A stretch of 64,000 bases of DNA, taken from Gemmatimonadota bacterium (GTDB taxonomy: Bacteria > Gemmatimonadota > Gemmatimonadetes > Gemmatimonadales > Gemmatimonadaceae). The first letter of the stretch is position 1; each line of letters opens with the position of its first letter. The notes below the pieces were generated by a model. It was not told the DNA's origin and searched no databases. It saw nothing but the letters and a program-made list of their open reading frames with translations. The translations under genes were made by a program, and so were the position numbers. This document shows positions 33,251 to 44,359 of the stretch, in pieces. The stretch lies in contig PLCA01000007.1 of NCBI GenBank assembly GCA_003134685.1, forward strand, positions 54,173 through 118,172, given 5' to 3'.

Positions 33251-36200
33251 TGCGTTTATCGAAGCTCGAGATTCACGGATTCAAGTCGTTCGCTGATCAC
33301 ACCGAAATGGTGTTCGAGCCAGGGGTGACCGCGATCGTCGGCCCGAATGGCTGCGGAAAGTCCAACGTCTCCGATGCCGTGCGGTGGGTGCTCGGCGAGC
33401 AGCGCGCGAAAACTCTTCGCGGCGCCAAGATGGAGGAAGTGATTTTCCAGGGATCGTCCGCGCGCCGGGCCGTCAACCTGGCGGAAGTCTCGCTGCACTT
33501 CGAGAACGATGATGGCACGCTCGACATTCCTTTCCGCGAAGTCGTCATCACCAGACGCCTGAGCCGGTCGGGCGAGAGCGATTATTTTTTGAATGGCGCG
33601 GCATGTCGCCTTCGTGATATCCACGACATGGTCCGCGGCACCGGGCTGGGCGCCGATTCGGGTGTCGTGATCGAAGCGAGGATGGTGGACGCGCTGCTGA
33701 GCGACAGGCCCGACGATCGGAGAGAGCTGTTCGAGGAAGCGGCGGGAGTCGGGCTGTATCGAGACCGGAAACGGAGCGCCGAACGACGTCTCGAGGAGAC
33801 CACGACGGATCTCGGCCGCATTGACGATCTGATCGCCGAAGTGCAGAGCCAGGTTCGCTCTCTATCGCGGCAGCGAAAGCGCGCCGAGCGTTACACCGAG
33901 CTGATGGCCCGCCGGTTCACGCTCGAGGTCGCTCACGCGTCGCGCGAGATGGATGCGTGGCGCGGTGAGCTGGCGCGCCTCGAGGAGCGCGTCACGCTGC
34001 TCCGCTCCGAAGTCCCCGCGGAAGAGGAGCGTCTTCGCAGTGCCGAAGCGTCGCGCGACGCAGCGCTGAGCGAGAGAACTAGCGGTGAAGCGCGCCGCAC
34101 CGAGCTGGCGCGATTGGTCTCGGACCAGCGCGAGAGCACCCAGGCACTACGGGGCGAAATTGCGGTTGCCGAAGAGAGGTTGCGGAATGCCATGTCCCGT
34201 CGCGAGCGCGCCGAGGAGGAGCGCCGCGAAGGCGACGCGATTGCTGGTCGCGTGAGCGGCGAGCTCGAGCGCGCGTCCACCGAGCTGGCACAGCTGGGAG
34301 CTGCCCTCCAGACCGCCGACGAAGCTCTCGGCGCTCACGCGCGCCGAGAGGAAGAGGTCCGCGCTGGTCTCAGCACGGCGCGCTTCAATCTCGAGCAGGG
34401 CGAGCGGGCGCTCCGCGAGCTGCGCGAAGAGCTGCACCGCGCTGATCTCGACCACCAGAGCGCGGAGCGCGAGCGTGACGAGCTCACCGTGAGGAGAACG
34501 GCGCTCGAGACTGAGCAGACCCACCTTTTCGACGCGACCGAAACCGCTCGTAGAGATCTCGCAACAGCGGAAGACGCGGCCGCGATCGCGGCGGCCCGCG
34601 TCGCGGAGACCACCGGCATCGCCGACGACGCGCGGGATGGGCAGCACCAGGCGCGCGAGCGCGAGAGCGCCGCGCGCTCGGAGCTGCTGCGCGCCGACGA
34701 GCTGCACACAGCCCTGAGCGCGAAGCTCAACGCGCTCGAGGGGCTGGAAAGAGAGCGCGTCGGCCTGGCCCCGGCCGCGGCGCGTCTGCTCAAGGAGCGT
34801 GGCATTTTCGGCGAAGGCGCGATACTCGGCCCTCTCAGCGATTTCATGACCACCGACGCGAGCTCGGCCGGGCTCGTGGAGAAATTCCTGGGCCCGACGG
34901 TGAACGCCGTTCTCATTCGCGACAGAATTGTGGGCGAGGCCGTGCGCGCGTGGCACGCTTCGACCGCGCCGGGTCCGCTGCTGCTCTTGCCCGTCAATTC
35001 CGAGAATGGCGAAGCGCCTGAGATTCCCGTCGGCGCATCGGGTCTCGCCGCTCTCGTCGAGTCGACGTTGCCGGCGAGCGGGTGGGTGCGCTCGCTTCTC
35101 GGGCGCGTGACCTCGATGGAAAGCGGGACTGCATTCGTTGACTCACGAGGTGCGATCTGGCTCCCGGCAGCGGAATCCGGTCCCGGACCCCTCCGCCGCC
35201 GCGCTGAGATCACCGAGCTGAAGCGGGCCGTTGCAAACAGTGCGTCCGCCCGCCATGGCGCTGTCGCGGCTGCCGAGTCTGGGCGCGCGGCGCTGGCATC
35301 GGCCGAGCGCGCCGCGATCGTCGCGCACGAGGCGGCGTCGCAGGCAGCGCGCGAGCACGCGGACGCAGCCGACCGCTCCGCCTCGATCGCAAGGCAGCAC
35401 CAGCGCGCCGCCCGCGAGGCAGCGGAAGCACGGGCCTTGATCGAGAGACTGACCGAGCGAGTAGCGGCCACGATCACGCGAATCGAGTCGGTCGCGACGA
35501 GCGCGCGCGAGATCGAAGCCCGGATCGCAGAGCGTGAATCCGCGGTCGCCGCCTCGCGCGAGATGCTCTCCACCGCCGAGCACACGCAGGACGAAGCTCG
35601 GGAGCAGCGCACCGCCAGCCAGATTCGGCGCGCCCAGGCACAGGCACAGCTCGAAGTGGCGTCGGACCGCGAACGTCACCTGAGCGAGGAGTTTGCATCG
35701 GCCGCTGGCCGGCTCGAATCGCTCCAGCTCGAGCTCACCACACTCTCCAGCGCTGATGCCCAGCTCACCGAACAGGTCGCCCACTGGCAGAGCGACCTCG
35801 ACGCGCGTCACGCAACGCTCGAGGACGCGGAGCAGAAGCTGGCCGACGCCGAGCGCTCGGTTCGCCAGGTGGACGAGCGCCTCACGAGCGACGAGCATGG
35901 TCTCGTCGAGATGCGGCGTCACTCGTCGGCGCTGAGCGAAGAGCTGCACACGGCGGAGCTGCGTTACACCGAGCTTTCGGGCCGCCGCGCGGCAATTCGC
36001 GAGCGACTGGAAGCAGAGTGGAAAAAGCCGGTCGATGAATTGCTCGCCGGCGCAGAATCGCTCGAGCTGGATGACGAAACGCTCCGTGCCGAAGCGGCGG
36101 TGGTTCGCGAGCAGCTGGATGCTCTCGGTCCCGTCAATTCGCTCGCGATCGAGGAGCACGAGGAAGAGACGAAGCGCCTCAGCTTCCTCACCACGCAGCG

Positions 36201-36822
36201 CGACGATCTCAACTCCGCAAAGAGCTCGCTCCACCAGGCGATCCGCGAGATCGACACGACGGCTCGAGACCTCTTCCTTCAGACATTCGTCCAGGTGCGC
36301 GAGAATTTCCGGAACATCTTCATGACGCTGTTCGGCGGCGGCGAGTGCGATCTGCGCCTGGAAAACCCGGAAAAGCCCCTCGAGGGCGACATCGAGATCC
36401 ACGCTTCTCCGCGCGGCAAGCGCACGCAGAGAATCCACCTGCTCTCGAGCGGCGAGAAGGCACTGGTGGCGCTGTCGCTGCTCTTTGGAATATTCCTGAC
36501 CAAGCCGAGTCCGTTCTGCCTGCTGGACGAGGTGGACGCGCCGCTCGACGATCAGAACATCGGACACTTCGTACGCATGCTCAACCGATTCAAGAGCAAG
36601 ACGCAATTCATCGTCATCACTCACAACCCGCGCACGACCACTGAAGCCGCGGACGCCGTTTACGGCGTCACGATGCAAGAGCCCGGTGTATCGTCGCTGG
36701 TGAGCGTCCGCATGCGCGGCCGGACGGTAGACGAGACAATTTCACCCGCGCATCCCGCGCACACACCACAGCTGCACGACGAGCCCGCCGAAGCCGTCGA
36801 CACAGCCTCAGTCATAGCGTAA
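33250..36822 (+). CDS. smc: Chromosome segregation protein SMC
   Basis: 1190 residues, the usual length. The GTG start overlaps the previous TAG. Walker [10 protein letters not shown] at 31-39; long coiled coil about 170-500; hinge about 510-670; second coiled coil to about 1010; C-signature [16 protein letters not shown] at about 1064-1079; Walker [13 protein letters not shown] at about 1090-1101. Forms the condensin ring that organises and segregates the chromosome. scpA/scpB are not adjacent. Extremely Arg/Glu/Ala-rich coils explain the long antisense open frames here. Confidence 0.98.
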   Translation: MRLSKLEIHGFKSFADHTEMVFEPGVTAIVGPNGCGKSNVSDAVRWVLGEQRAKTLRGAKMEEVIFQGSSARRAVNLAEVSLHFENDDGTLDIPFREVVITRRLSRSGESDYFLNGAACRLRDIHDMVRGTGLGADSGVVIEARMVDALLSDRPDDRRELFEEAAGVGLYRDRKRSAERRLEETTTDLGRIDDLIAEVQSQVRSLSRQRKRAERYTELMARRFTLEVAHASREMDAWRGELARLEERVTLLRSEVPAEEERLRSAEASRDAALSERTSGEARRTELARLVSDQRESTQALRGEIAVAEERLRNAMSRRERAEEERREGDAIAGRVSGELERASTELAQLGAALQTADEALGAHARREEEVRAGLSTARFNLEQGERALRELREELHRADLDHQSAERERDELTVRRTALETEQTHLFDATETARRDLATAEDAAAIAAARVAETTGIADDARDGQHQARERESAARSELLRADELHTALSAKLNALEGLERERVGLAPAAARLLKERGIFGEGAILGPLSDFMTTDASSAGLVEKFLGPTVNAVLIRDRIVGEAVRAWHASTAPGPLLLLPVNSENGEAPEIPVGASGLAALVESTLPASGWVRSLLGRVTSMESGTAFVDSRGAIWLPAAESGPGPLRRRAEITELKRAVANSASARHGAVAAAESGRAALASAERAAIVAHEAASQAAREHADAADRSASIARQHQRAAREAAEARALIERLTERVAATITRIESVATSAREIEARIAERESAVAASREMLSTAEHTQDEAREQRTASQIRRAQAQAQLEVASDRERHLSEEFASAAGRLESLQLELTTLSSADAQLTEQVAHWQSDLDARHATLEDAEQKLADAERSVRQVDERLTSDEHGLVEMRRHSSALSEELHTAELRYTELSGRRAAIRERLEAEWKKPVDELLAGAESLELDDETLRAEAAVVREQLDALGPVNSLAIEEHEEETKRLSFLTTQRDDLNSAKSSLHQAIREIDTTARDLFLQTFVQVRENFRNIFMTLFGGGECDLRLENPEKPLEGDIEIHASPRGKRTQRIHLLSSGEKALVALSLLFGIFLTKPSPFCLLDEVDAPLDDQNIGHFVRMLNRFKSKTQFIVITHNPRTTTEAADAVYGVTMQEPGVSSLVSVRMRGRTVDETISPAHPAHTPQLHDEPAEAVDTASVIA

Positions 36823-36823
36823 A

Positions 36824-37864
36824 ATGTTAGTCGTCATGGCGCACGACGCGACGGCGAAAGACGTCGATCGCGTAGTCAGCATCATCAAGGAAATGGGCTA
36901 CGAGGCCAGACCAATGCCCGGCGCTCAGCGCACGGCCGTCGGCCTCGTTGGAAATGATGGGCGCGTCGACGCGTCGCGGATTGAGGCGCTGCCCGGCGTC
37001 GCGCAGATCATCCACGTGACGCAGCCCTACAAACAGGTCTCGCGTGAGTGGCGGTCGGAGAACACGATTGTCGAGCTCGCGCCCGGCGTGACGGTCGGCG
37101 GCGACAGCGTCGTCGTGATCGGAGGTCCATGCTCCGTCGAATCGGAGGAGCAGATCCTCGCCGCGGCGCGCATCGTGAAGGCGGCCGGTGGAACGGCTCT
37201 TCGAGGCGGCGCGTTCAAGCCGCGCAGCTCACCGTACTCGTTCCAGGGACTCGGCGAGAAAGGCCTTGAGCTCCTCGCGCGCGCACGCAATGCGACGGGA
37301 CTTCCGATCGTCACCGAGGCGATGGATTCCGAAGGCGCGCACATGGTGGCCGAAGTGGCGGACTGCATCCAGATCGGCGCGCGCAACATGCAGAACTACT
37401 CGCTGCTCAAGACCGTCGGGAAGTTGAAAAAGCCGGTGCTTCTCAAGCGTGGGATGGCGGCGACGATCAACGATCTGCTTCTTAGCGCTGAGTACATCCT
37501 GGCCGAGGGGAACGAAAACGTGATCCTATGCGAGCGGGGAGTCCGGAGCTTCGATCCAGCCGCGCGCAACATGCTCGACCTGACCGCGATTCCGATCGTC
37601 CACCGCCTATCGCACCTGCCGATCATCGCCGATCCGAGCCATGGCACCGGCCTCCGCGACAAGGTCATTCCGATGGCGCGCGCAGCTGTCGCCGCCGGAG
37701 CGGACGGTGTGATCATCGAAGTGCACCCCGAGCCCGACCGCGCGTTGTCGGATGGCGCGCAATCGCTCTATCCGGATCAGTTCGCGCAGCTGGTGCGAGA
37801 GCTGCGCGCGGTGGCGGCCGCGATCGGACGTAGCATTCCGCCCGCCAGAACAGGAACGGCATAA
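36824..37864 (+). CDS. aroF: 3-deoxy-7-phosphoheptulonate (DAHP) synthase, type I-beta
   Basis: 346 residues, 1 nt after smc. An N-terminal ferredoxin-like regulatory domain (residues 1 to about 70, [20 protein letters not shown]) precedes the TIM barrel: GGPCSVES (99-106), [35 protein letters not shown]. First step of the shikimate pathway: phosphoenolpyruvate plus erythrose 4-phosphate. The N-domain implies feedback control by aromatic amino acids. No chorismate mutase domain. Confidence 0.96.
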   Translation: MLVVMAHDATAKDVDRVVSIIKEMGYEARPMPGAQRTAVGLVGNDGRVDASRIEALPGVAQIIHVTQPYKQVSREWRSENTIVELAPGVTVGGDSVVVIGGPCSVESEEQILAAARIVKAAGGTALRGGAFKPRSSPYSFQGLGEKGLELLARARNATGLPIVTEAMDSEGAHMVAEVADCIQIGARNMQNYSLLKTVGKLKKPVLLKRGMAATINDLLLSAEYILAEGNENVILCERGVRSFDPAARNMLDLTAIPIVHRLSHLPIIADPSHGTGLRDKVIPMARAAVAAGADGVIIEVHPEPDRALSDGAQSLYPDQFAQLVRELRAVAAAIGRSIPPARTGTA

Positions 37865-37887
37865 GCTCTGCCGGGTACCCTTTCATC

Positions 37888-38553
37888 ATGAGAAAGCTCA
37901 CGTACTGTGCGGCGATAGCGTTCGTCGCGGCTCCGCTCGCTGCGCGCGCGCAGGACGCCGACGCGGTCATCGATCGCGCGGTTGCGGCCTACGCTCGCCT
38001 CAACAGCATGCGCGCCGAGTTCCGGCAGACGCTCACCAACCCGCTCACCGGCAGCTCGCAAGCCACGAACGGGATTATTCTTCGGCAGAAACCGAATCTT
38101 CTCAGCATCAACTTCGAGAGCGGCGATCGTGTGACGGCCGACGGTTCCACGCTCTGGGTTTATCTCCCGAGCAGCGCCCCCGGTCAGGTCATGCGGATGC
38201 CTTACACCGGGGCCAACGCCAACTCGGTTGATCCGGCCGACCAGTTTCTGAATTCGCCGCGCACACGATTTACGGTGACATCCGCGGGCACCGCGACGGT
38301 CGGAGGCAGAGCGACGCACGCCATCACGCTCGTCCCCAAGCGCGCCAATGCTGCGTTCACCAACGCTAAAGTCTGGATCGACGACAACGACTCGAGCATC
38401 AGACAGTTCGACGTCGAGACCGCCAGCGGACTCCAGCGGCACGTTGTCATCACGAGCTTCACCGCGAATCCGACGCTGAAGAGCTCGAGTTTTGTTTTCG
38501 TGGTGCCTAAGGGCGCAAAGGTGGTCGACCAAACAGCAGGGGCCGTATTTTAG
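37888..38553 (+). CDS. lolA: LolA-type outer-membrane lipoprotein carrier protein
   Basis: 221 residues. Signal peptide MRKLTYCAAIAFVAAPLAARA; the mature part has the LolA pattern: a starting helix with MRAEFRQTLTNP, then strands GIILRQKPNLLSINFESGD and TLWVYLPSSAPGQVMRMP, ending FVFVVPKGAKVVDQ. Periplasmic chaperone carrying lipoproteins to the outer membrane; supports a diderm host. Convergent with the DUF2520 gene; the 51-nt gap has no clear terminator. Confidence 0.88.
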   Translation: MRKLTYCAAIAFVAAPLAARAQDADAVIDRAVAAYARLNSMRAEFRQTLTNPLTGSSQATNGIILRQKPNLLSINFESGDRVTADGSTLWVYLPSSAPGQVMRMPYTGANANSVDPADQFLNSPRTRFTVTSAGTATVGGRATHAITLVPKRANAAFTNAKVWIDDNDSSIRQFDVETASGLQRHVVITSFTANPTLKSSSFVFVVPKGAKVVDQTAGAVF

Positions 38554-38604
38554 GAAGGGCCTAAGCGTTGCGAAGGCGTGCACAAGACCAAAGCGCCAAC
38601 CACC

Positions 38605-39459
38605 TTACTTCCGCGACCGTAGCAGCCCGCTTACCGCGAGGAGTTTCTTGGCATCCACGCCCCGCCTCTGCGCAATCTCGACAGCAGCCGCCGAAAGCGC
38701 CCGGTAAACGTCGGACGCCGCGCCGTGGCCCTGAACCGCCCGGAGGTGCTTCCCGACTGTCTCCGTGTCCCCGCGCATGATCGGGCCCGTCAGCGCATCA
38801 TCGGGCAGCGCCTGCTTCATGTTCGCGAGCGCTCCGCTCATGAGACTCTCCACGGCCTGGTACGCGCTCGCGTCCGGAATTCCGATATCGTGTAGGAGAT
38901 GGCCGGCTACCGACGCGAGCACCACCGGAAAATTGGACGAGATGACTGCCGCCGCGTGATAGGCGGGCTTCTTTCCGGGAGGAATCTCAAGCACCCGCGC
39001 GCCAATATGACCGGCCAGGCGGCGCGACGCATTCTTCGCCGCGTTTTCACCATCGATTCCGATCCATCCCCTTCGCAGCAGCTCCGCGGAGATCTCCGGG
39101 TCGCTGAACGGAACGAGCGGATGAAATGTCCCGCCCGGAAAACCTGCCAGCGTCAGCGCTTTGAGTCCCGCCGGCTCCGCGATCGCCGAAGTGTGCAGGA
39201 TCACGCTGTCGCGAGCGATCCGCCCGTCGTGCGCCGCGACAATTACTTCCTCGATTGTCTCATCGAGCTGCGGATCGCGCACGCATACGATCACGACATT
39301 CGCACGCGCCGCATCGGTCGGAATGTTTCCAGTCGACGTCGCCACACCCGACGGCCGCTTGCCGTGCATTCCGACGACGTCGACTCCCGATGCTCGAAAG
39401 GCGCGGAAGAGTCCGCGCCCCACGTGGCCAGGTCCGATGATGAAGACCCGTTCGGTCAC
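38605..39459 (-). CDS. Rossmann-like NAD(P)-binding protein with DUF2520 domain
   Basis: 284 residues from a GTG overlapping the S41 protease stop (GTGA). N-terminal dinucleotide fold: VFIIGPGHVGRGLFRAFRASG (about 4-24), then VVIVCVRDPQLDETIE. C-terminal DUF2520: HAAAVISSNFPVVLASVAGHLL (about 168-189). Resembles pyrroline-5-carboxylate or ketopantoate reductase-like dehydrogenases; no substrate is known for the family. Confidence 0.85.
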   Translation of the reverse strand: MTERVFIIGPGHVGRGLFRAFRASGVDVVGMHGKRPSGVATSTGNIPTDAARANVVIVCVRDPQLDETIEEVIVAAHDGRIARDSVILHTSAIAEPAGLKALTLAGFPGGTFHPLVPFSDPEISAELLRRGWIGIDGENAAKNASRRLAGHIGARVLEIPPGKKPAYHAAAVISSNFPVVLASVAGHLLHDIGIPDASAYQAVESLMSGALANMKQALPDDALTGPIMRGDTETVGKHLRAVQGHGAASDVYRALSAAAVEIAQRRGVDAKKLLAVSGLLRSRK

Positions 39460-41090
39460 TGTTTGGCTCCAGCTGCGTCCAGGCTGTCTGGCGCAGGAGC
39501 CGCTGCCGTCGCCTTTCGCAGCAGATCGCGCTCGGACTTGGCGCCACGGGCAAGCTCCAACGCCTTCTGAAGCGGCTTGTCTATCGCAGCCCGTCGCCGG
39601 AACTCGGCGTCGCTCCCGAAAACGTAGCGAGCGATATCAAAGCCGATCATGCGCGAGACGAACGGCTCAGCCTCGTCGTAGACGTTGCGCGGAATGTCCA
39701 TCCCGCGCTCCTTCATCCTCTTCCACACCTCTTCGCGCATTGCAGGCGTGACGACGAAATCGGGCGTCGTGATTCCACGCGTGCCCTTGAGAAACAGCGC
39801 GTAGTCCGTGACTGCATCCCTGAAATGACCGGCGTTTGCGCCGAGGGCGCGAATGAAGATTCCTTCCATAACTGGAGTCGTGCTATCGCCGGCAATGACG
39901 TCAGGCGTAATGCCACCGCCCCCATAGACAGTGCGGCCACCATCGGTGCGGAATCTCTCGCGGCTGGCGGGGAGCTGGTCATCCGGCTCGTCGTCACTGG
40001 GGAGGCGGCGCGTAATGGAACGGCCGACCGGCGTGAACCAGCGCGCCGTCGTGATCTTGAGGCCGCCCTCGGGTCCGAACGAGATCACGCTCTGCGCGCT
40101 TCCCTTGCCGTACGTCGGCGTGCCGATGATCACCGCGCGATCGTGGTCCTGCAGCGCGCCGGCGACGATCTCGGCCGCGCTGGCACTCTGCCCATCGACG
40201 AGCACGAGTAGCGGAAGCTGGGGCCACCGCTGTTGGGCGGTGTCCGCATACTCACGGTTCGCGTCGGGCACGCGCCCACGCATGCTCACGATCTTCTGCC
40301 CCGGATCGAGGAAGAGATCCGACACCCTCACGCCCTGAGTCAGCAATCCGCCCGGATTCGTCCGCATGTCGAGCACGAGCGTCTTCATGCCGCGCGCGAG
40401 GAGAGTCGTTATCGCGCCGTTCAGCTCCTTGGCGGTGGAATCGCTGAACGCCTTGAGGTCGATGTACCCGACCCCATCATTCAGCATCGACGCCCTGCGC
40501 ACGGCGCTCTGGTGGATCGTCATGCGTTGCAGCCGCAGCTCGATCGGTGTGGAGATTCCCGGACGCTCGAGCCTGAGCGCGACGAAGGTGCCCGGCTTGC
40601 CCCGGAGCACTTTCGCTGCTTCCTCGATCGTCCAGCCCTTCGTTTGCTTTCCGGCGATGTCGATGATTCGATCTCCGGGCTGAGTTCCCGCGCGCTCTGC
40701 GGGTCCTCCCGCGACGGGAGCCACGACTATCAGCCAGCCGTCTCGCAGGTCTACCTCCAAACCCAACCCCGCGTAATTGCCCGACGTCGTCTCGTTGAGA
40801 CGCGCAAACCGATCGGGTGGAAGGAAGGTCGAGTATGGATCATTCAGCTCGAACAGCATCCCATCCACCGACTTGCGGTACAAAGTGGAGTCGCCGACGT
40901 TGTCGACATAGTCGTTCTGCACGCGCTGGAAAACGCTCTCGAAAAGCTGCGCTCCCTCGAAGGCGGTAAACGTTCCCGTGCGAGCGCCACGCTGCAGCAG
41001 CCAACCCCCAGTCACGAGAGAGCCGAGCAATGTGCCCGCGACAATCACCGTCCGTGCGCGGGCGGACGCGCTGAGGAGTCTCATTTTCAT
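39456..41090 (-). CDS. S41-family C-terminal processing peptidase (CtpA-like)
   Basis: 544 residues, AAAGGA upstream of the start. N-terminal membrane anchor or signal (residues about 13-33). PDZ domain at about 100-185 (YAGLGLEVDLRDGWLIVVAP; GDRIIDIAGK). Catalytic core with Ser304 in GQSASAAE and Lys329 in TPTYGKGSAQ, 25 residues apart as in Ctp proteases. The C-terminal 150 residues continue with a helical domain. Cuts C-terminal tails of periplasmic proteins; partner adaptor unknown. Confidence 0.94.
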   Translation of the reverse strand: MKMRLLSASARARTVIVAGTLLGSLVTGGWLLQRGARTGTFTAFEGAQLFESVFQRVQNDYVDNVGDSTLYRKSVDGMLFELNDPYSTFLPPDRFARLNETTSGNYAGLGLEVDLRDGWLIVVAPVAGGPAERAGTQPGDRIIDIAGKQTKGWTIEEAAKVLRGKPGTFVALRLERPGISTPIELRLQRMTIHQSAVRRASMLNDGVGYIDLKAFSDSTAKELNGAITTLLARGMKTLVLDMRTNPGGLLTQGVRVSDLFLDPGQKIVSMRGRVPDANREYADTAQQRWPQLPLLVLVDGQSASAAEIVAGALQDHDRAVIIGTPTYGKGSAQSVISFGPEGGLKITTARWFTPVGRSITRRLPSDDEPDDQLPASRERFRTDGGRTVYGGGGITPDVIAGDSTTPVMEGIFIRALGANAGHFRDAVTDYALFLKGTRGITTPDFVVTPAMREEVWKRMKERGMDIPRNVYDEAEPFVSRMIGFDIARYVFGSDAEFRRRAAIDKPLQKALELARGAKSERDLLRKATAAAPAPDSLDAAGAKQ

Positions 41091-41097
41091 AGGTCCT

Positions 41098-41763
41098 TTA
41101 ACTCTTCAAGCTGCCAAAAGGTTGCGGGAACGCGGTGACGAGCGCCGAAATGACCCGCTTTTGTACTGTTGTCTCGTCTCCGGTGCCATCTATCAACTTG
41201 ATTGGTCCGCACTCCGGATGGGAGTCCTGCCACTTTTTGTCCGCGAATTGGCGGAAGGCACTCGTGACGCGCTGGTGAAAATCGTCGCCGGATCTCTCCA
41301 TCCTGTCGCGGGCGCCACGCGCATCGGCGCGGCCGAGGCCTTCGGTGGCTGGCACGTCGAGGAGAAGGGTCAGATCCGGGACGAGGCCGGCCGTCGCCAG
41401 ACGGTTGGCGGCGCGTATCTCGGGCTCGGGCAGTCGGCGACCAAAGATCTGGTACGCATAGGTGGACAGAAAAAAGCGATCGAGCAGAACCACCTTGCCC
41501 GCGGAGAGCGAGGGCAGGATTTGGCCCGCGATCAGCTCCGCGCGCGACGCCATGAACAGAAGCGCCTCGGCCGCGTCAGTGATCTCGTGCTCGCGATGCA
41601 GGAGAATCTCCCTGATGGCGTCGCCGGCGGGAGTGCCGCCCGGCTCGCGCAATGACACGTAGGAGATGTGCGCAGCCGTCAGACGTTCCGCCAGGAGACG
41701 GACCTGCGTGCTCTTGCCGGCTCCCTCGGCCCCTTCGAAGACGATGAGCTTTCCGTTCGGCAT
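41098..41763 (-). CDS. tmk: Thymidylate kinase
   Basis: 221 residues from the ATG ending at 41763. P-loop FEGAEGAGKST (about 9-19), DRxx motif in KVVLLDRFFLSTYAYQ, LID region RADARGARDRME. Phosphorylates dTMP to dTDP. Lies between ylbF and the S41 protease with gaps of 2 and 7 nt. Confidence 0.97.
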   Translation of the reverse strand: MPNGKLIVFEGAEGAGKSTQVRLLAERLTAAHISYVSLREPGGTPAGDAIREILLHREHEITDAAEALLFMASRAELIAGQILPSLSAGKVVLLDRFFLSTYAYQIFGRRLPEPEIRAANRLATAGLVPDLTLLLDVPATEGLGRADARGARDRMERSGDDFHQRVTSAFRQFADKKWQDSHPECGPIKLIDGTGDETTVQKRVISALVTAFPQPFGSLKS

Positions 41764-41765
41764 TC

Positions 41766-42119
41766 TCAGCCGAGCGTGATGATCGGGCTCGCCGCGCCCT
41801 TCTTCATGCCGTCCATGATCCACTGATTCACGCGGAGCATCAGCTTGTCGAAGTTTTCCTGCGCCGAGACGGCGCGCTGGTAGGCTGGTTGAGCCTGGAT
41901 TTTTTCGAGCATGCTGTCGAGCTGTTGCTCCATTTCCGGCGTGGGATTCTCGCCGCGCTGGATCAGCTGCTGCGCTTCAGCGCGCAGCTTCTCCATCTGC
42001 TGAAGGAGCACGACCGCGTCACGATCGTCGTTGAGCGCTTCGCTCGACCGTTTGAGCGCCTGGTATTCGGGACTCTGCCCGATCAGGCGTCCCAGCTCCT
42101 TCCCCTTTTCTTCCAACAT
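41766..42119 (-). CDS. YlbF/YmcA-family protein
   Basis: 117 residues with a strong AAGGAG site. Entirely helical: LGRLIGQSPEYQALKRSSEAL... and ENFDKLMLRVNQWIMDGM, the YlbF/YmcA pattern. In Bacillus these proteins form a complex with YaaT that affects RNase Y activity and ComK; here only the family resemblance is visible. Confidence 0.78.
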   Translation of the reverse strand: MLEEKGKELGRLIGQSPEYQALKRSSEALNDDRDAVVLLQQMEKLRAEAQQLIQRGENPTPEMEQQLDSMLEKIQAQPAYQRAVSAQENFDKLMLRVNQWIMDGMKKGAASPIITLG

Positions 42120-42146
42120 CGTTTCTCCTTTCTGGCCTGCGCAGGG

Positions 42147-43043
42147 CTAGACGCGCAGCGCGAATACGAAGCGCTCGCGGCCGGTGAGGTCGAGCAGAAC
42201 TTCGATTTCGGAATACCGCCCATCAACAGCAATCATTTCCGCGACTGTTCCCGCGCGGACGGTATCGACCTCGAGTGCGAGGAATCCACCGCGCACGAGC
42301 CCGTCCGGCGCCTGAGCGACAAGCTCTCTAGTAACCGACAATCCGCCCTGCGCGCACAAGAGCGCCAGGCTCGGCTCCCAGTCGCGAACATCCGCGGGCA
42401 GCTCGGTGATCTCGGCAAAGCTGATGTACGGCGGATTGCAGACGATCGCATCGAGTTTCTCGCCGCGGAGAGGGGCAAGCAGCGACCCGCTACGGAATTC
42501 GACCGGCGATTTCAGTCCCTCGGAAAGCGATGCCGCGTTGGCGGCGGCGACGTTGACCGCATCGAGCGACACATCGGTGGCAAGGACGCGGTCGAATTCA
42601 CCTTCGAACGCCAGCGAGAGCGCGATTGCGCCCGAACCCGTTCCGATGTCGGCGATGGTGCGCGTCTTGGGAGTGCAGCGCTCGAGCACGCGATCGACCA
42701 GCACTTCCGTCTCGACACGCGGGATCAGCACGCGCTCGTCGACGTTGAGCGTGAGGTGCCTGAATGACGCGCGTCCGACCGCATAAGCGAGGGGCATGCC
42801 GCCCGCACGCTTCATCGCCGCACGAATCACCGACCGCGCGACCTGCGGGGTCGCATCGGCAACGGCATTTGCCGCGGCCCAGAATTTCGGCACGTCGAGG
42901 ACGGCAGCGACGATCTCGCGCGCCTCGCGCTGGGCGTCCACCACGCCTTCGGACTGGAGCATGGCAGTGCATCCGGCCAGCAAATCGCCGATGGTGCCGA
43001 TCGGCAGCGTTGTCGGGAAGAAGGGCGTACCGCTCTTAATCAC
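42147..43043 (-). CDS. prmC: Peptide chain release factor N5-glutamine methyltransferase
   Basis: 298 residues from the GTG ending at 43043 (GGAGG 9 nt upstream), overlapping the prfA stop by 8 nt; a longer reading is not supported. The methyltransferase core has [16 protein letters not shown] and the catalytic NPPYIS; the N-terminal helical domain binds the factor. Methylates Gln of the GGQ motif of RF1/RF2; adjacency to prfA fits. Confidence 0.96.
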   Translation of the reverse strand: MIKSGTPFFPTTLPIGTIGDLLAGCTAMLQSEGVVDAQREAREIVAAVLDVPKFWAAANAVADATPQVARSVIRAAMKRAGGMPLAYAVGRASFRHLTLNVDERVLIPRVETEVLVDRVLERCTPKTRTIADIGTGSGAIALSLAFEGEFDRVLATDVSLDAVNVAAANAASLSEGLKSPVEFRSGSLLAPLRGEKLDAIVCNPPYISFAEITELPADVRDWEPSLALLCAQGGLSVTRELVAQAPDGLVRGGFLALEVDTVRAGTVAEMIAVDGRYSEIEVLLDLTGRERFVFALRV

Positions 43044-44100
43044 CAAGTTTTTCCTCCACGTCAGCGACCTTGAGCGCGTCGATGAACGGATCGATGTCTC
43101 CGCCAAGTACTTTTGTCAGCTCGTGGAGTGTCAGGTTGATGCGATGGTCAGTGACGCGGTTCTGCGGATAGTTGTACGTCCGGATCTTTGCTGAGCGATC
43201 ACCGGTGCCGACCTGGGTTTTGCGCAGGCGGGAGCGCGCGGCTTCCTGCTCCGCGATCTTCGAATCCAGAAGACGCGCGCGCAGCACTTCCATCGCCTTG
43301 AGCTTGTTCTGGAGCTGGGACTTCTGGTCCTGCTGGCTCACCACGATTCCGCTGGGGATGTGCGTGATGCGGACGGCGGAGTCCGTGGTATTCACGCTCT
43401 GCCCGCCGGGGCCTGAGGAACGGAACACATCGATGCGCAGATCCTTGTCCTCGATCTTGAGATCGATCTCCTCGGCCTCAGGAAGCACTGCGACGGTTGC
43501 GGCTGACGTGTGAATACGGCCCTGACTTTCAGTGACGGGGACGCGCTGGACACGGTGGACACCAGATTCCCAACGCATCACGCCGAACGCACCCTCGCCT
43601 TTGACCTTGAATATCGCTTCCTTCACACCGCCTAAGGTGCCGTCGGATTGCGATATGACTTCGATGCGCCAGCGCCGGCCTTCGGCGAAGCGCGTGTACA
43701 TGCGGAGGAGATCGGCGGCGAATAATGCGGCTTCGTCGCCGCCGGTGCCACCCCTGATCTCGACGATCGCAGGGCGATCGTCGAGCGGGTCATGGGGAAG
43801 GAGAGCTGGCTTTATCCGGTCGAGCAGGTCTCCGATGGACTTCTCGAGGCGCGCCACCTCGGCCTTTGCTTCCGTTGCCATCTCGGGGTCATCAGAGTCG
43901 GCGAGCTCTCGCGTTTCCGCGAGCTCCTGCTCGAGTCTCTGGAGCTTGTTCCCCATCTCGACCAGAGCCTGGAGGTGGTGGTGCTCCCGGCCAAGCGCAG
44001 CCATGCGCTGCTGGTCCCTTACAGTCTTCGGATCGGAGAGCTCTCGCTCTACCTCAGAGGCACGCTCAATGGCGTCCCTGAGCCGGTCGCGGAGACTCAG
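43036..44100 (-). CDS. prfA: Peptide chain release factor 1 (probable CTG start)
   Basis: Homology to RF1 extends upstream of the first ATG (ending at 44004). The 32 codons back to a CTG ending at 44100 ([20 protein letters not shown] then [12 protein letters not shown]) match the RF1 N-terminal helix (compare LLSDPEVLKD in Thermus RF1). There is no ATG, GTG or TTG between, and an in-frame TAG lies just before it. The CTG overlaps the rpmE stop (CTGA). With this start the protein is 354 residues, normal for RF1. GGQ motif is in [12 protein letters not shown]; the codon-recognition region is present. ATT (codon 11) is a second possibility. Confidence 0.93.
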   Translation of the reverse strand: MSLRDRLRDAIERASEVERELSDPKTVRDQQRMAALGREHHHLQALVEMGNKLQRLEQELAETRELADSDDPEMATEAKAEVARLEKSIGDLLDRIKPALLPHDPLDDRPAIVEIRGGTGGDEAALFAADLLRMYTRFAEGRRWRIEVISQSDGTLGGVKEAIFKVKGEGAFGVMRWESGVHRVQRVPVTESQGRIHTSAATVAVLPEAEEIDLKIEDKDLRIDVFRSSGPGGQSVNTTDSAVRITHIPSGIVVSQQDQKSQLQNKLKAMEVLRARLLDSKIAEQEAARSRLRKTQVGTGDRSAKIRTYNYPQNRVTDHRINLTLHELTKVLGGDIDPFIDALKVADVEEKLGD

Positions 44101-44324
44101 GTTTCGGTGCTAGGGGCAGCCGCCGCAGACTTGCCGTACTTCTGACGGAAGCGCTCAACGCGTCCCGCGGTATCGACGAGCTTCTGCTTGCCCGTGAAGA
44201 AGGGGTGGCAGTTGGCGCAGATATCCGTGTGGATGTCTGCCTGGGTGGAGCGGGTCTGGAATGTATTGCCGCAGGCGCACCGTACGGTGGCGGTGGCGTA
44301 AACTGGATGGATATCGGACTTCAT
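44097..44324 (-). CDS. rpmE: 50S ribosomal protein L31 (zinc-binding form)
   Basis: 75 residues. [46 protein letters not shown]: three to four Cys for zinc (CAC, CANC), as in the C+ form. First gene of the rpmE-prfA-prmC-ylbF-tmk unit; promoter at 44360-44388. Confidence 0.98.
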   Translation of the reverse strand: MKSDIHPVYATATVRCACGNTFQTRSTQADIHTDICANCHPFFTGKQKLVDTAGRVERFRQKYGKSAAAAPSTET

Positions 44325-44359
44325 GGGACTGTCTCGGAGGTTTTCGTGGGTAGCTATGA

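Noticed and set aside
35143..36678. Long antisense open frame inside smc (511 codons) and similar ones inside smc and the SPOR gene
   Set aside because: Mirror of Glu/Arg/Ala codons in the coiled coil; no ribosome-binding site and no domain.
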